From NCBI RefSeq assembly GCF_020523795.1, contig NZ_JAJALI010000001.1, positions 682,001-746,000 of the forward strand: DNA of 64,000 nucleotides. Direction: 5' to 3'. Shown one piece after another: positions 32,234 to 41,765 of this stretch (its first letter is position 1; every line of letters begins with the position of its first letter). Under the pieces are notes generated by a model. The model did not search any database and was not told the origin of the DNA. It worked only from the letters and a program-made list of their open reading frames with translations. The position numbers and the translations under genes were made by a program. This DNA comes from Ancylobacter sp. Lp-2. Its GTDB lineage: Bacteria > Pseudomonadota > Alphaproteobacteria > Rhizobiales > Xanthobacteraceae.

Positions 32234-33639
32234 GCCGGCTCGCCGTCCTCGACCGCCAGCGGCTCGGCGAGGCGGCCGCGCGTCATCTCGGCAAGGCGGG
32301 CATTGCAGTAGAAGCCCTGGCAGCGCCCCATGCCGGCGCGGGTGCGTCGCCGCAGCCCGCCGAAATCCCCTGCCGGCACCGCGCTTGCCAGCGCCGCTTC
32401 GATCTCGCGACGGGTGACCAGTTCGCAGTGGCAGACGATCTCGCCGTGATCCGGTCGCTGCCAGTCGCGCTCCGCCGTTTCGGTAAGATTGGGAAGGCAA
32501 ACCGGTGGCGGTGCCGCAGGAGCCATCGCAGGCAGTCCGAATGCCGCATGGAGCTCGACCGCATGGCGGGCGAGGCCGAGCGCGGCAGAAAGCCCGGTCG
32601 AGCGGATGCCGCCGAGCGTGATGGCGCGCTGTTCCGGTCGGGCGAACACACGGTAGCCCTTGCTCTCGGTCGCCGGGCGCAACCCGGCATAGACCGCCGT
32701 CACCGGAATATCGGCGAGCGCGGGCACGATCTCGGCGCCGCGCGCGAGCAGCGCCTTGAGGGTATCGGTCTCGACGGTGGCGCGCACACGGTCGTCCTGT
32801 TCCTCGGCGGTGGGACCGATCAGCACGTTGCCGAAGGCGGTCGGACAAACCACGACGCCCTTGGTGATCTCGGCCGGAACCGGCAGCACGATGCGCTGCA
32901 CATGCGCGAAGGCCGCCTTGTCGAGCACCACGAACTGGCCTTTCCGCGGCTTGATGGTGAATTCCGGCATGAAGCCGAGCCGCTGGTCGACGACATCGCC
33001 ATAGAGGCCGGCGGCATTGATCACGGCACGCGCCCGCACCTCGCCGGCCGAGGTCGACAGCCGCCATTCGCCGTCGAAACGGCCTTGCCTCAGTTCCGCG
33101 TTGCGCAGCAGCACCGTGCCGAGCGCGACCGCCTGCGTGAGATAGGCCAGAGGGGCGGTCCAGGGATCGATGATGTATTCGCCCGCGACCTCGATCGCCG
33201 CGACCAGCCGGTCGGAGAGCGAGGGCATGGAATCGCGCGCTTCGCCGGCGCTCAGCACTCTCAGCTCGGCGATGCCGTTGACGCGGCCCTGCCCGGCAAT
33301 CGCTTCCAGCCGGTCCGCCTGATCAGCACTCCACGCGCAGACCAGCGCGCCGGTCGGGATCCGCGAGAGGCCGAGGCCAGCATGAATGTTGAGATATTCC
33401 TCGCGCCCGGCCTTCACCAGCTCCAGCTCGAGACTGTCCGGCGGCGCGTCGAAGCCGGTGTGCAGGATGGCGCTGTTGGCCTTGGAGGCACCGGAGAGGA
33501 TGTCGCGGCCCTTTTCGATCACCACGACCTTGGCCCCGGCGAGCGCGAAGCGGCGCGCCACCGCGCAGCCGACCACGCCCGCGCCGATGATGGCGACGTC
33601 GAACGGAGCGGACATGTCGGGAGCCGATTTATGGAGCAT
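32230..33639 (-). CDS. GlpA-like FAD dehydrogenase with C-terminal BFD [2Fe-2S] domain
   Basis: 469 residues. FAD-binding DVAIIGAGVVGCAVARRFA and IEKGRDILSGASKANSAILHTGFD (in parts) match glycerol-3-phosphate dehydrogenase-type oxidoreductases. The C-terminus carries the BFD-like cluster pattern CHC (about 409-411) and CQGFYC (about 442-447). The ATG at 33639 follows GGGGGAG. Family function: oxidation of a phosphorylated or free polyol with electrons passed on through the iron-sulphur cluster. Confidence 0.87.
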   Translation of the reverse strand: MLHKSAPDMSAPFDVAIIGAGVVGCAVARRFALAGAKVVVIEKGRDILSGASKANSAILHTGFDAPPDSLELELVKAGREEYLNIHAGLGLSRIPTGALVCAWSADQADRLEAIAGQGRVNGIAELRVLSAGEARDSMPSLSDRLVAAIEVAGEYIIDPWTAPLAYLTQAVALGTVLLRNAELRQGRFDGEWRLSTSAGEVRARAVINAAGLYGDVVDQRLGFMPEFTIKPRKGQFVVLDKAAFAHVQRIVLPVPAEITKGVVVCPTAFGNVLIGPTAEEQDDRVRATVETDTLKALLARGAEIVPALADIPVTAVYAGLRPATESKGYRVFARPEQRAITLGGIRSTGLSAALGLARHAVELHAAFGLPAMAPAAPPPVCLPNLTETAERDWQRPDHGEIVCHCELVTRREIEAALASAVPAGDFGGLRRRTRAGMGRCQGFYCNARLAEMTRGRLAEPLAVEDGEPA

Positions 33640-33663
33640 GACCGCTCCCCCTTCAGTCGTCCC

Positions 33664-33719
33664 GCCGCAACCAGCCTGGCTGATTGCGGCGCTTTGGAAA
33701 GACCCGGCACGAGGCCGGG
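33664..33719 (-). other. Two hairpins between dctP-type gene and GlpA-like gene
   Basis: GCCGCAA (33664-33670) pairs with TTGCGGC (33684-33690) with an inner CAGC/GCTG extension, and CCCGGC (33703-33708) pairs with GCCGGG (33714-33719). They lie in the 141-base gap after the binding-protein gene and probably act as mRNA-stabilising or partial termination structures. Confidence 0.5.
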
Positions 33720-33780
33720 CCGTCAGGACCCCGCCGCCCGGAAGCAGCGGGGATCGTCGTGTCGACGGCCGGCAGGCGGC

Positions 33781-34875
33781 TCAACGATAGGGGTAGCCGG
33801 CCTTCTGCATGGTCTCGTCATACTTCTTGAACGCGGCGACCACTCGGCCCGCGCGCGGGCTGGAGGCAGCGATCTCGTCCCAGAAGCCCTTGGAATCGGC
33901 GACCACCTTGTCCCAGTCGGCCGACGGCAGCGCGGTCAGTTCCATCTTCTGGCCCTCGACACGCAGCTTGGCCTCGCCGCCCCAGTACCAGACGTCGCGA
34001 TAATAGTGCGACTGGTCGATGCTCATGAAGAACAGTTCCTTCAGGTGCGGCGGCACCTTGTCCCAGCTCGCGGTGTTGGCGAAATAGCTGCCGAACCACG
34101 CGCCGGTGACCGAGTTGGAGAGCGCGTAGTTGCACACATCCGCCCAGCCAACTTCGTAAGCCTCGGTGAAGCCGCACCAAGCCACGCCGTCGAGTTCGCC
34201 GGTCTGCAGCGCCACCTCGACATTGTCCCACGGGATGGTCACGGGCACGAGGCCGTATTTCGACAGGAACTTGCCGGCGGTCGGCACGCCGAACACGCGC
34301 AGGCCGTTCATGTCGGCGAGGCTCTTGATCGGCTTGTTCACGGTGAAGATGTGCAGCGGATCCCAGGCGCCGGTGGAAAGCCACTTGACGTTCGGCACGC
34401 CGGCATAGGCCTCTTCCCAGATCTCCTTGAGACCGTAGTAGCGGAACAGCGCGGGCACATCGAGGCTGTAGCGGGTGGCGAAGGGGAAGTAGCCGCCGAA
34501 CACCGCGATATCGACCGGCGAGGCCATGGTCGCCTCGTCGGACTGCACGGCGTCGAGCGTGCCGGACTGCAGGGCGCGGAACAGGTCGGAGGTCGGCACC
34601 AGCTGGTCGGCATAATAGAGCTCGATCACCATCTCGCCATTGGCCGCGGCGTTGAAAGCGTCGATCTGCGGCTTGATGACATGGGCACCGAGCGGCGCGC
34701 CGGAATAGGTCTGCAGGCGCCACTTGATCGGTCCGGTCTGGGCGAGGATGGCCGGCGCGGCCAGCGTGGTGCTCGCCAGCGTGGCGCCCGCGCCAAGACC
34801 GGCCTTGCCAAGGAAGTTGCGGCGTGTGGCGAGGATCTTGTCGGCGGCAGGATCGTGCTTCTTCACGTCGGTCAT
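33781..34875 (-). CDS. TRAP transporter solute-binding protein (DctP family, TakP-like) with Tat-type signal
   Basis: 364 residues. The N-terminus contains TRRNFLGKAGLGAGATLASTT, a twin-arginine-like signal with the hydrophobic part and cleavage near ILAQ (residue 45). The mature part is DctP-like: WRLQTYSGAPLGAHVIKPQ, GLRVFGVPTAGKFL and LQTGELDGVAWCG. Ligand unknown; TakP-type members bind 2-oxo acids. It follows the large permease gene by 49 bases. Confidence 0.9.
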   Translation of the reverse strand: MTDVKKHDPAADKILATRRNFLGKAGLGAGATLASTTLAAPAILAQTGPIKWRLQTYSGAPLGAHVIKPQIDAFNAAANGEMVIELYYADQLVPTSDLFRALQSGTLDAVQSDEATMASPVDIAVFGGYFPFATRYSLDVPALFRYYGLKEIWEEAYAGVPNVKWLSTGAWDPLHIFTVNKPIKSLADMNGLRVFGVPTAGKFLSKYGLVPVTIPWDNVEVALQTGELDGVAWCGFTEAYEVGWADVCNYALSNSVTGAWFGSYFANTASWDKVPPHLKELFFMSIDQSHYYRDVWYWGGEAKLRVEGQKMELTALPSADWDKVVADSKGFWDEIAASSPRAGRVVAAFKKYDETMQKAGYPYR

Positions 34876-34924
34876 CGGTTTCTCCTCTGGATTTTTCTGG
34901 AAGACGATTGGCGATGGAAGCAGG

Positions 34925-36262
34925 TCAGCCCTTCACCCGGATCTGCTCGGGCAGCCACAGCGCGATCTGCGGGAACACCATCAGAATGACGATGGTGAAG
35001 GCCATGATCGCGGCGAAGGGCCAGATCGACTTGTAGATGTCGATCAGGCTGATCTCCTTGGGCGCCAGCGAGCGCATCAGGAACAGGTTGTAGCCGAAGG
35101 GAGGGGTGATGTAGGCGATCTGGCAGGTAATCGTGTACAGGATCCCGTACCAGATCAGCTGGTTGTCGAAGCCGAGATCGAGCGCCTTGACCAGCGGGAT
35201 GTAGAGCGGCGCGACGATGACCAGCATCGCGGTGTCATCGAGGAACATCCCCATGACGATGAAGCTGAGCTGCATCATGATGATGATGGTCCAGGGGTTG
35301 AGATCCCACTGCTTGACGAACAGGAACTCGATTGCCTTCACCGCGCCGAGCCCGTCGAACACGGTTCCAAAGGCCAGGGCGGCGAGGATCAGCCACATGA
35401 ACATGCAGGACACGTTCAGCGTCTTGAGCGAGGTCTCGCGGACCAGCGGCCAGTTGAACCGTCCCTTGGCGATGGCGGCGAGTGTGGCCGCGGTCGCGCC
35501 GACCGCCGAGCTTTCCACCAGGCTGGTGATGCCGAACACGAACAGGCCGGTCATGAAGAAGAAGATGGCAAAGGGAATGATGCCCGCCCGCGCCAGCGCC
35601 AGCTTCTCGCGGAACGGCATGTTCAGCTCTGCGTCCGTCAGCTTCGGCGCGAGCTTCGGGTTCATCTTCACGCGGACATAGATGTAGAGGATGAACAGCG
35701 CCGCCATCAGCAGGCCGGGGAACACGCCGGCGAACCACAGCTTCGAGACCGGCTGGCGCGCGATCATGCCGTAGAGCACCAGCACGACCGAGGGTGGGAT
35801 GAGGATGCCGAGCGAGGAGCCGCCCTGCACCACGCCGGAGATCAGCACCTTGTCATAGCCGCGGCGGATCATCTCCGGCAGGGCGATGGTGGCGCCGATC
35901 GCCATGCCGGCAACCGACAGCCCGTTCATCGCCGAGATGATGACCATCAGGAAGATGGTGCCGATGGCGAGGCCGCCGGTGAAGCGGCCGAACCAGACAT
36001 GCAGGGCCTTGTACAGATCCTCCGCGATGCCGGATTCCGCGAGGATGTAGCCCATGTAGATGAACATGGGCAGGGTAAGCATCGCGTACCAGTTGAACAG
36101 CTTGAAGACCTGGTTGAACGGCAGGTCCATGGCGCCGGGGCCATAAAGCAATAGCGCGGCAGCGGAGGCGACGGCGCCGATACCGGCGAAAACCAGTTGT
36201 CCCGTGCCGAGCGCCAGCAGCATGGAGGCGAACATCAGCAGGGCGATCATCTCGTAGCTCAT
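34925..36262 (-). CDS. dctM: TRAP transporter large permease (DctM)
   Basis: 445 residues with about 12 transmembrane helices. Signatures: MFIYMGYILAESGIAEDLYKAL, GLSVAGMAIGATIALPEM and GSSLGILIPPSVVLVLYG. It overlaps the dctQ stop (ATGA). Part of the uptake system of the polyol-type operon. Confidence 0.94.
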   Translation of the reverse strand: MSYEMIALLMFASMLLALGTGQLVFAGIGAVASAAALLLYGPGAMDLPFNQVFKLFNWYAMLTLPMFIYMGYILAESGIAEDLYKALHVWFGRFTGGLAIGTIFLMVIISAMNGLSVAGMAIGATIALPEMIRRGYDKVLISGVVQGGSSLGILIPPSVVLVLYGMIARQPVSKLWFAGVFPGLLMAALFILYIYVRVKMNPKLAPKLTDAELNMPFREKLALARAGIIPFAIFFFMTGLFVFGITSLVESSAVGATAATLAAIAKGRFNWPLVRETSLKTLNVSCMFMWLILAALAFGTVFDGLGAVKAIEFLFVKQWDLNPWTIIIMMQLSFIVMGMFLDDTAMLVIVAPLYIPLVKALDLGFDNQLIWYGILYTITCQIAYITPPFGYNLFLMRSLAPKEISLIDIYKSIWPFAAIMAFTIVILMVFPQIALWLPEQIRVKG

Positions 36263-36807
36263 CAGAGCGTCTCCCCGCGCAGGGTGGCGATCTTCTTGAA
36301 CACCAGCGAGAAGCTCTGCAGCAGCATGAGGAACAGACAGGCCACCAGCAGCGCCTTGATCGGGATCACCGAGGGGTTCCAGATCGAGAAGCGCCGCTCA
36401 TTGGTGGCGATGGCGTATTCGAGGCTCGAGATCGAGCCGATGAACATCACGACGAGATAGAGGATGAGCATCCACAGCGTGGCGAGCTCGACCTTGGCCT
36501 GGGCACGCTCGGAGAGCGTCGAGTACCAGAGGTCCATCCGCACATGCTCGTTGTTCTTCAGAGTGAACGGACCGCCCATGAAGTAATAGGCGACGAGCAT
36601 GAACTGGGTGAGTTCCACCGCCCAGTGCACCGGCATCTTGATCAGGTTGCGGGTGACGGCGTCGAACATAAGTGCGGCGCCCATGAAGAACACCAGCGAG
36701 GCGGCGAGATAGCCGACATAGTCGGAAATCCGGTCGGTCCAGCGGACATAGCAGGCAATGAACCGCCACATGCCTGCCCGCTCGCCTGTCACTACATCTG
36801 CATCCAC
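36262..36807 (-). CDS. dctQ: TRAP transporter small permease (DctQ)
   Basis: 181 residues from GTG 36807, which has GGAG eight bases upstream; ATG 36771 is an alternative. Four transmembrane helices and DctQ pattern HWAVELTQFMLVAYYFMGG. It is the first gene of the operon and faces the DeoR gene. Confidence 0.9.
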   Translation of the reverse strand: MDADVVTGERAGMWRFIACYVRWTDRISDYVGYLAASLVFFMGAALMFDAVTRNLIKMPVHWAVELTQFMLVAYYFMGGPFTLKNNEHVRMDLWYSTLSERAQAKVELATLWMLILYLVVMFIGSISSLEYAIATNERRFSIWNPSVIPIKALLVACLFLMLLQSFSLVFKKIATLRGETL

Positions 36808-37229
36808 GCCGTCACTCCGTTCGTTTTCTGCTCCCGGCGTGCCGGCACCTCACGAGTGGCCGTCGCGGCGCAACGGAACTGCACCCGCTTTACGCTTGCT
36901 CGCTTTGGCGGCACGGACGAGCAATGTACCGGGATCCTTCCCATTGGGAAGCCCGAATTTTGGCTGTATTGCCTGATCGATTATCATCGTGACCGATATT
37001 AAGGGATAATCGGGCAATTTTTGCCGGATTATGTTGCCCGATCGGTCAGTGCGTGATGCTGTGCCTTGGCGGCTGCTTGTTCGGACAAGCGTTGCAAGCG
37101 CCGTGCCGCCGTTACGTCACATTGACCGTGTGAAGGGACTGACTTACGGGCATTGGCCGGCAGGCTAGGATCCATGCCATGCCATCGGCAGGCGTTGGAA
37201 ATTCCCGATCCTGATTTGGGGTAACGAGC
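36808..37229. promoter_or_regulatory. Divergent promoter region between dctQ and deoR-type gene
   Basis: 422 bases without a gene. It contains the palindrome listed at 37006-37032 and two further TTGCC-x-GAT half-sites, at about 36969 and 37035. Promoters for both directions should be here; no confident -35/-10 pair was picked. Confidence 0.55.
37006..37032. promoter_or_regulatory. Predicted DeoR-family operator palindrome
   Basis: ATAATCGGGCAA (37006-37017), spacer TTT, TTGCCGGATTAT (37021-37032): 12-base arms with a single mismatch. Its place midway between the divergent operon and the DeoR gene makes it the best operator candidate. Confidence 0.65.
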
Positions 37230-38006
37230 GTGGCCATTTCCTCGCGTCATGATGAGATCATCGCGCTGGTCGCTCGCGCCGGCGAAATGAGCGTTGAGGC
37301 GCTTGCCGAGCATCTGCACGTGTCGCGCGAGACGGTACGGCGCGATCTCGCGCGCCTCGACGCGACCGGACGGATCCGGCGACGGCATGGCGGGGCCATG
37401 GCCCTCACCGCTCCCGGCCCGACGATCGAGACCGAATGGCCGTTTGCTCACCGCATGGCGCTGAACGCGGCGGGCAAACGGGCGATCGCCACGGCAGCGA
37501 GCCGCCTGTTCCAGCCGGACGATTCGCTGTTCATCGATACCGGCAGCACGACCATCGCTTTCGCCGACGCGCTCACAGCGCGGCATTCGCTGGTGATCGT
37601 CACCAATTCCCCGCGCATCGCCGCGACGCTGGCGAGCGATCATACCCACAAGGTGTTCCTGATCGGGGGAGCCTATGGCGTGGATGCGGGCGAGAGCCTG
37701 GGCCCGCTCGCCTTGGAGCAGATCGGCAAGTTCAGGGTACGCCACGCCGTGCTCACCGTCGGCGCGATCGACCAGACCAGCATCATGGATTTCGATCTTC
37801 AGGAAGCGGAGGTCGCCAAGGCGATGATCACGAGGGCGGATCGGGTCACGGTGCTGGCCGACCATTCGAAATTCGACCGGAGGGCGGTCTTCGAGGTCGC
37901 TCCGCTTGGCCGCATAAACACGCTTGTCACCGACCTCCCGCCTGCCGAGACGATGAAGAGCGCGATCCGCAACGCAGGGATAGAGCTGATCGTCGCCGAA
38001 CCGTGA
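37230..38006 (+). CDS. DeoR/GlpR-family transcriptional regulator
   Basis: 258 residues from GTG 37230. N-terminal HTH RHDEIIALVARAGEMSVEALAEHLHVSRETVRRDL (in parts) and RIRRRHGGA; the C-terminal sugar-phosphate-sensing domain has FIDTGSTTIAFADAL and VLADHSKFDRRAVFEVAPL. Divergent from the TRAP/kinase operon, which it most likely represses until a phosphorylated intermediate accumulates. Confidence 0.92.
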   Translation: MAISSRHDEIIALVARAGEMSVEALAEHLHVSRETVRRDLARLDATGRIRRRHGGAMALTAPGPTIETEWPFAHRMALNAAGKRAIATAASRLFQPDDSLFIDTGSTTIAFADALTARHSLVIVTNSPRIAATLASDHTHKVFLIGGAYGVDAGESLGPLALEQIGKFRVRHAVLTVGAIDQTSIMDFDLQEAEVAKAMITRADRVTVLADHSKFDRRAVFEVAPLGRINTLVTDLPPAETMKSAIRNAGIELIVAEP

Positions 38007-38203
38007 GTGTGGCTTGCTGGATCAGCCCTCATTCCTGAACACCGGCATTCGCAACGGCCAGCGCATGTGGTCTGGGATCATAAGTCTTCGCCTCCAAGCA
38101 GATTTCTCGAACCGCTGAGTGTCTGCTCCCGGGCGTCGGTCGAGAGTCCGCAAATGGCGCTACTCAACGGTTTTGGAAACTTCTCTGCGGGGCAGATATC
38201 TAC

Positions 38204-38644
38204 TCACACGATCTGGCGCGACACCCGTAGACCAGAACGTTGAAAGCCCAGCGTTTCATAAAAGACATGAGCGCCCTCTCGATTGAGGCCCGTAGTGAGC
38301 TCAAGAGTTTCACATCCTGCCTGCTTCGCCAGATCCGCGGCGAAGTGGATCAAGGCGCGACCGATCCCTTGTCGTCTGGCAGCCTCGGCGACGACGATCG
38401 TCGTGATCCGCGCCAGTGGCGCCGGATAGAACAAGAGGGGCGCAATATGGACCGCGAGCAACCCGACGGGCCCGTGTTCCCTGTTTTCGGCCAGAAAGGC
38501 TGGGTCGGTCGCGCGGCTCGGAGCCAGGTCAAGACGTCGCTCAATTTCTTCAGCTGAGTGGTTGAACCCTAATCCACGCATCAGGACCGATATGGCTGCG
38601 GTATCTTGCGGTGTGACAGGTCGAATGCTCACTGATGCGCCCAT
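38204..38644 (-). CDS. GNAT family N-acetyltransferase
   Basis: 146 residues from ATG 38644 (GAGGC upstream). Acetyl-CoA motif A reads VVAEAARRQGIGRALIHFAADLAKQ (in parts), and the C-terminus has the ANxxA-like FYETLGFQRSG. Substrate unknown. It follows the M81 gene by 105 bases in the same direction. Confidence 0.88.
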   Translation of the reverse strand: MGASVSIRPVTPQDTAAISVLMRGLGFNHSAEEIERRLDLAPSRATDPAFLAENREHGPVGLLAVHIAPLLFYPAPLARITTIVVAEAARRQGIGRALIHFAADLAKQAGCETLELTTGLNREGAHVFYETLGFQRSGLRVSRQIV

Positions 38645-38749
38645 GCATCTGCCTCGCTTTAGAGAGCGGAACGTCCACCATGCGAATGAATCGTTGGTGA
38701 AAGACAACGACCGGCGATAGCGATCTTCGTATCTGGCCAACTCGGAACT

Positions 38750-40225
38750 CTAAACGTCCAGCGGCCAGATCGGGCGGCGAACATTGACATAGCGGCGCGC
38801 GCCGGATTGGGACGAGCCGAGCGAACCACTGTCAACCAACAGCACTTCGCGCGCAATCGGCTCGAACGCCGCTCGGAAATGGTGGTTCGATTTGATCGCC
38901 AGGGTGTGCTTGCGGGTAGGGTCAACGCCGAGCGACGTGAATTGGGCAAGATCGGTTGCCTGGCCGTTCTTCGAGATCACCACAATGTCCACGCCGCCAA
39001 CCCGGAACACCATGCTGAGGCCATAGTCCCGCCGGAGCCCGCCACCCATCGGTCCCGAGGCGATGAAGCGACCGTCACTGAGGCAGAGGACACGGCCGGT
39101 CAGTGTCAGCGGCCCGCCCCCGGCCATTGGATCCGTCTTGCCACCGAGGCGGATGGTCCCCTCTTCGCCCACACCGAGATTCGTGCCCTCGCGCACGGCC
39201 TCAGGATCACAGATGGCATAAAAGGCGGCATTTTCCAGTTCGCCCTCGATCATGCCCTTCAGGAGATTTGTGCTGTCACCATAGCAGCCACCGCCGGGGT
39301 TATCTGTGAAGTCGGCAAGAATGACCGGCTTCTCCCTGTCTTCGCCGGCTTTGGCACGACGCACGGCTTCGTCGACGTCGATCGGATGCGCGCTGCGATA
39401 CGCTCTGGTCTCCCACGCATAGTCCATAAAGGCTTCGGCAATGCGCCGGGCGTCACCAAGACCGGCCTCGCCATCAACCGTGACGGTGACCGTTGGCCCG
39501 GCCTCGCGGATATCGGCGGAGGCGAAGCCCGAGCAGATACCGATCGCCAGCACGGCGCCAGCTTGTTCCAGCGCATCAGCCCGAGCCAGTAACTCGGCCA
39601 TGGGCCCACCTTGCGTTTTGCCGAAATCCAGCCCGAGCAGCAACGGGCGGCGAGCGACAATAGTCCGCAGCGAGATCTCGCCTGTCATCGCGCGATCCAG
39701 AAGGTCGGCTCCCTGCCAGGCGCATTTATCATAGTCGATATGTGGATAGGTCCGGAGCGGGATCAGGGCATTCGCCATCTCGACCATAAGGTCGGTGACA
39801 TTCGCGTGGAGATCGAGCGTTGCCACGATGGGAATATCAGGCCCAACAACGCTCCGGACACGGCGCAGAAGCTCCCCCTCGCCATCCTCATACCTCTCGG
39901 TAACCATGGCACCATGGAGATGCAGGAGCATGCCGTCGATCGGACCGGCGGCAGCGATGCCACGGAGAAGCTGCTCGGCAAGCGCCTCGAAACATTCGGT
40001 GGTGACGCGGCCGGAAGGGTTGGCCCAGGCTGCGAGAGGATGACGCAGCGTCCAACCATATTTCTCCGCGGCATCGAAAGTGGCGCCGAGCGACGTACGC
40101 GTTCCTCGGCGTGCCCTAGGTATCTCCTCTTCGTCGAGGCGCCGAAAGGCCTCCAGCCCAGTTAAGTTCTTGCTGAAAGTATTCGTCTCATGCATCACCT
40201 GCGCCGTCAGCACGATCTTTGCCAT
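38750..40225 (-). CDS. M81 family metallopeptidase (MlrC-like)
   Basis: 491 residues from ATG 40225, preceded by GGAGAA. Conserved N-terminal MHETNTFS, then MLLHLHGAMVTE and ATLDLHANVTD, which carry the zinc-ligand His/Asp residues of MlrC (DUF1485), and the C-terminal MlrC_C part with LADFTDNPGGGCYGDST. MlrC was named from microcystin breakdown, but most homologues have unknown peptide or amide substrates. No mlrA/B neighbours are present. Confidence 0.9.
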   Translation of the reverse strand: MAKIVLTAQVMHETNTFSKNLTGLEAFRRLDEEEIPRARRGTRTSLGATFDAAEKYGWTLRHPLAAWANPSGRVTTECFEALAEQLLRGIAAAGPIDGMLLHLHGAMVTERYEDGEGELLRRVRSVVGPDIPIVATLDLHANVTDLMVEMANALIPLRTYPHIDYDKCAWQGADLLDRAMTGEISLRTIVARRPLLLGLDFGKTQGGPMAELLARADALEQAGAVLAIGICSGFASADIREAGPTVTVTVDGEAGLGDARRIAEAFMDYAWETRAYRSAHPIDVDEAVRRAKAGEDREKPVILADFTDNPGGGCYGDSTNLLKGMIEGELENAAFYAICDPEAVREGTNLGVGEEGTIRLGGKTDPMAGGGPLTLTGRVLCLSDGRFIASGPMGGGLRRDYGLSMVFRVGGVDIVVISKNGQATDLAQFTSLGVDPTRKHTLAIKSNHHFRAAFEPIAREVLLVDSGSLGSSQSGARRYVNVRRPIWPLDV

Positions 40226-40348
40226 GCCAAGTTCTCCGTGAGGCTGATCGCGGACTCTTTCTGTCAACCATATAGGCCAGCACGTCCGATCCAGAAGATC
40301 TGAAGCTCGGTATCAAGAGCCGCGTGGGCCTGGGCAAAGAGCGAACGG

Positions 40349-40729
40349 TCAGCGATCAGGCGCTGATGGAGTGCCTTGATGGAAAACCATCTGCCAACGC
40401 CCGTCGATCCATTTCCAGATAGAGCTTCGGCGGGAATGAAGAACCTCGGCTCGATCCACTCTGATGGTCCGATAAGTTAGAAGGACCGCTTCATCGGAAA
40501 GCACGGTCAACCTGTAGTCCTGCGCGGTGACCTGGCCCCGGTCCCCTACCGCCTCCGTCGCTAGGTGGCGCACGACCTCGTGCTTCGTGGAAACGCCGCC
40601 GGACCTACCAAACTCGAAGAAATCATCAGCCAGCAGCATACCGACCATTTGCGGCGTTCGGCGAACCGCTGGATCAAAAAGGCGCTCCTCCAATTGCCTT
40701 ATCAGCTCCAGATCGGGAATCGAGGTCAT
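40349..40729 (-). CDS. SnoaL-like/DUF4440 family protein
   Basis: 126 residues from ATG 40729 with GGAGG upstream. The NTF2-like cone fold is suggested by LIRQLEERLFDPAVRRTPQMVGMLLADDFFEFGRSG (in parts) and SSIWKWIDGRWQMVFHQGTP at the end. Members range from isomerases to small binding proteins; function unknown. Confidence 0.8.
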   Translation of the reverse strand: MTSIPDLELIRQLEERLFDPAVRRTPQMVGMLLADDFFEFGRSGGVSTKHEVVRHLATEAVGDRGQVTAQDYRLTVLSDEAVLLTYRTIRVDRAEVLHSRRSSIWKWIDGRWQMVFHQGTPSAPDR

Positions 40730-40934
40730 GACAAGCCTCCAACGCCGCTCAATGTTCGTTGATGTCCGGACTGGCCACAACGTGTCGAGGCCGACGGCTG
40801 GAGGCTTGGCTGAGAATGTCGGTTTTCCGCCTAGAACCAATGTCGACTCTTGGCGCCTCCCACCATCGCTGTGGGCTGTCCTGCTTCATGGCGGGAGTTG
40901 CCGTGGCTTGCGCGGCTACTCCTGGTGCGGCTGG

Positions 40935-41765
40935 TCAGCCGACCGGCACGCTCATGCAGCCGAGCAGCGCGCCATATCCTGCCGCGTCGAGGCCCAGTCC
41001 TCTGCGGCCTACCAGCGGCAGCATCGCCCACAGGGCGCTGCTGAACAGGAAAAAGCCCGCCGCGCGGATGAGCACGAGACGCAGCGCCGGGGAGTGGCGC
41101 GCATAACGATAGCCGGCCCTCATCGCGCCGAAGAAGTGCTCCGGCGGTAGGCTGTGGATGTTCGCCGGGCGCTTCCACGCGAGCAGGACCGCGAGCACGG
41201 CGACGACCGAGAGGGCGTTGAGGGCGAAGACGGCGGGCGAACCCGCGATCGCGACGATGACCCCGCCTAGCGCCGGCCCGATGGCGCGCGCGATATTGAT
41301 CCCGAGGCTGTTGAGCGCGACCGCGTCCGGCAGGGCCGGCTGACTGACGAGTTCCGGCACGATCGCCTGAAAGACGGGCGCGCTGAGGGCCGCGGACACG
41401 CCGAGTACGAAGGTCGCCGCCAGCAGCACGTAGGGAGTCGTCAGCCCCTGCCAGGTCAGCATGGCGAGAATGGCTGCGGCGACAAGGCCAAGGATCTGGG
41501 CCATCAGCAGCAGCCTGCGCCGGTCGACGATATCGGCCAGCGCCCCCGCCGGAAGGGCGAGTAGGAACATCGGCAGGGTGGTCGCCGCCTGCACCAGCGC
41601 GACGAGCAGCGGGCTTGGCGACAGCGACGTCATCAGCCAGCCCGCGCCGACATCGTGCATCCATGTACCGATGTTGGAGACGATGGTCGCGATCCAGAGC
41701 GCCCGGAAGACCGGGAAACTCAGCGGTCCGGCCGAGCTGTCCGGCGCGGGATGGGAGGACGTCAT
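40935..41765 (-). pseudogene. MFS transporter (MFS_3/EntS-like), 3' truncated
   Basis: The frame from ATG 41765 encodes 276 residues covering about the first seven helices: FRALWIATIVSNIGTWMHDVGAGWLMTSL, MFLLALPAGALADIVDRRRLLL (in parts). It ends abruptly at LLGCMSVPVG-stop, where full-length relatives of over 500 residues continue. Only 205 bases lie between it and the next gene, so the second half has been deleted. Probably non-functional. Confidence 0.75.

Noticed and set aside
32428-34989. 853-codon plus-strand frame antisense to the GlpA-like and DctP genes
   Set aside because: Composition is that of an antisense shadow and the minus-strand genes have full family motifs.
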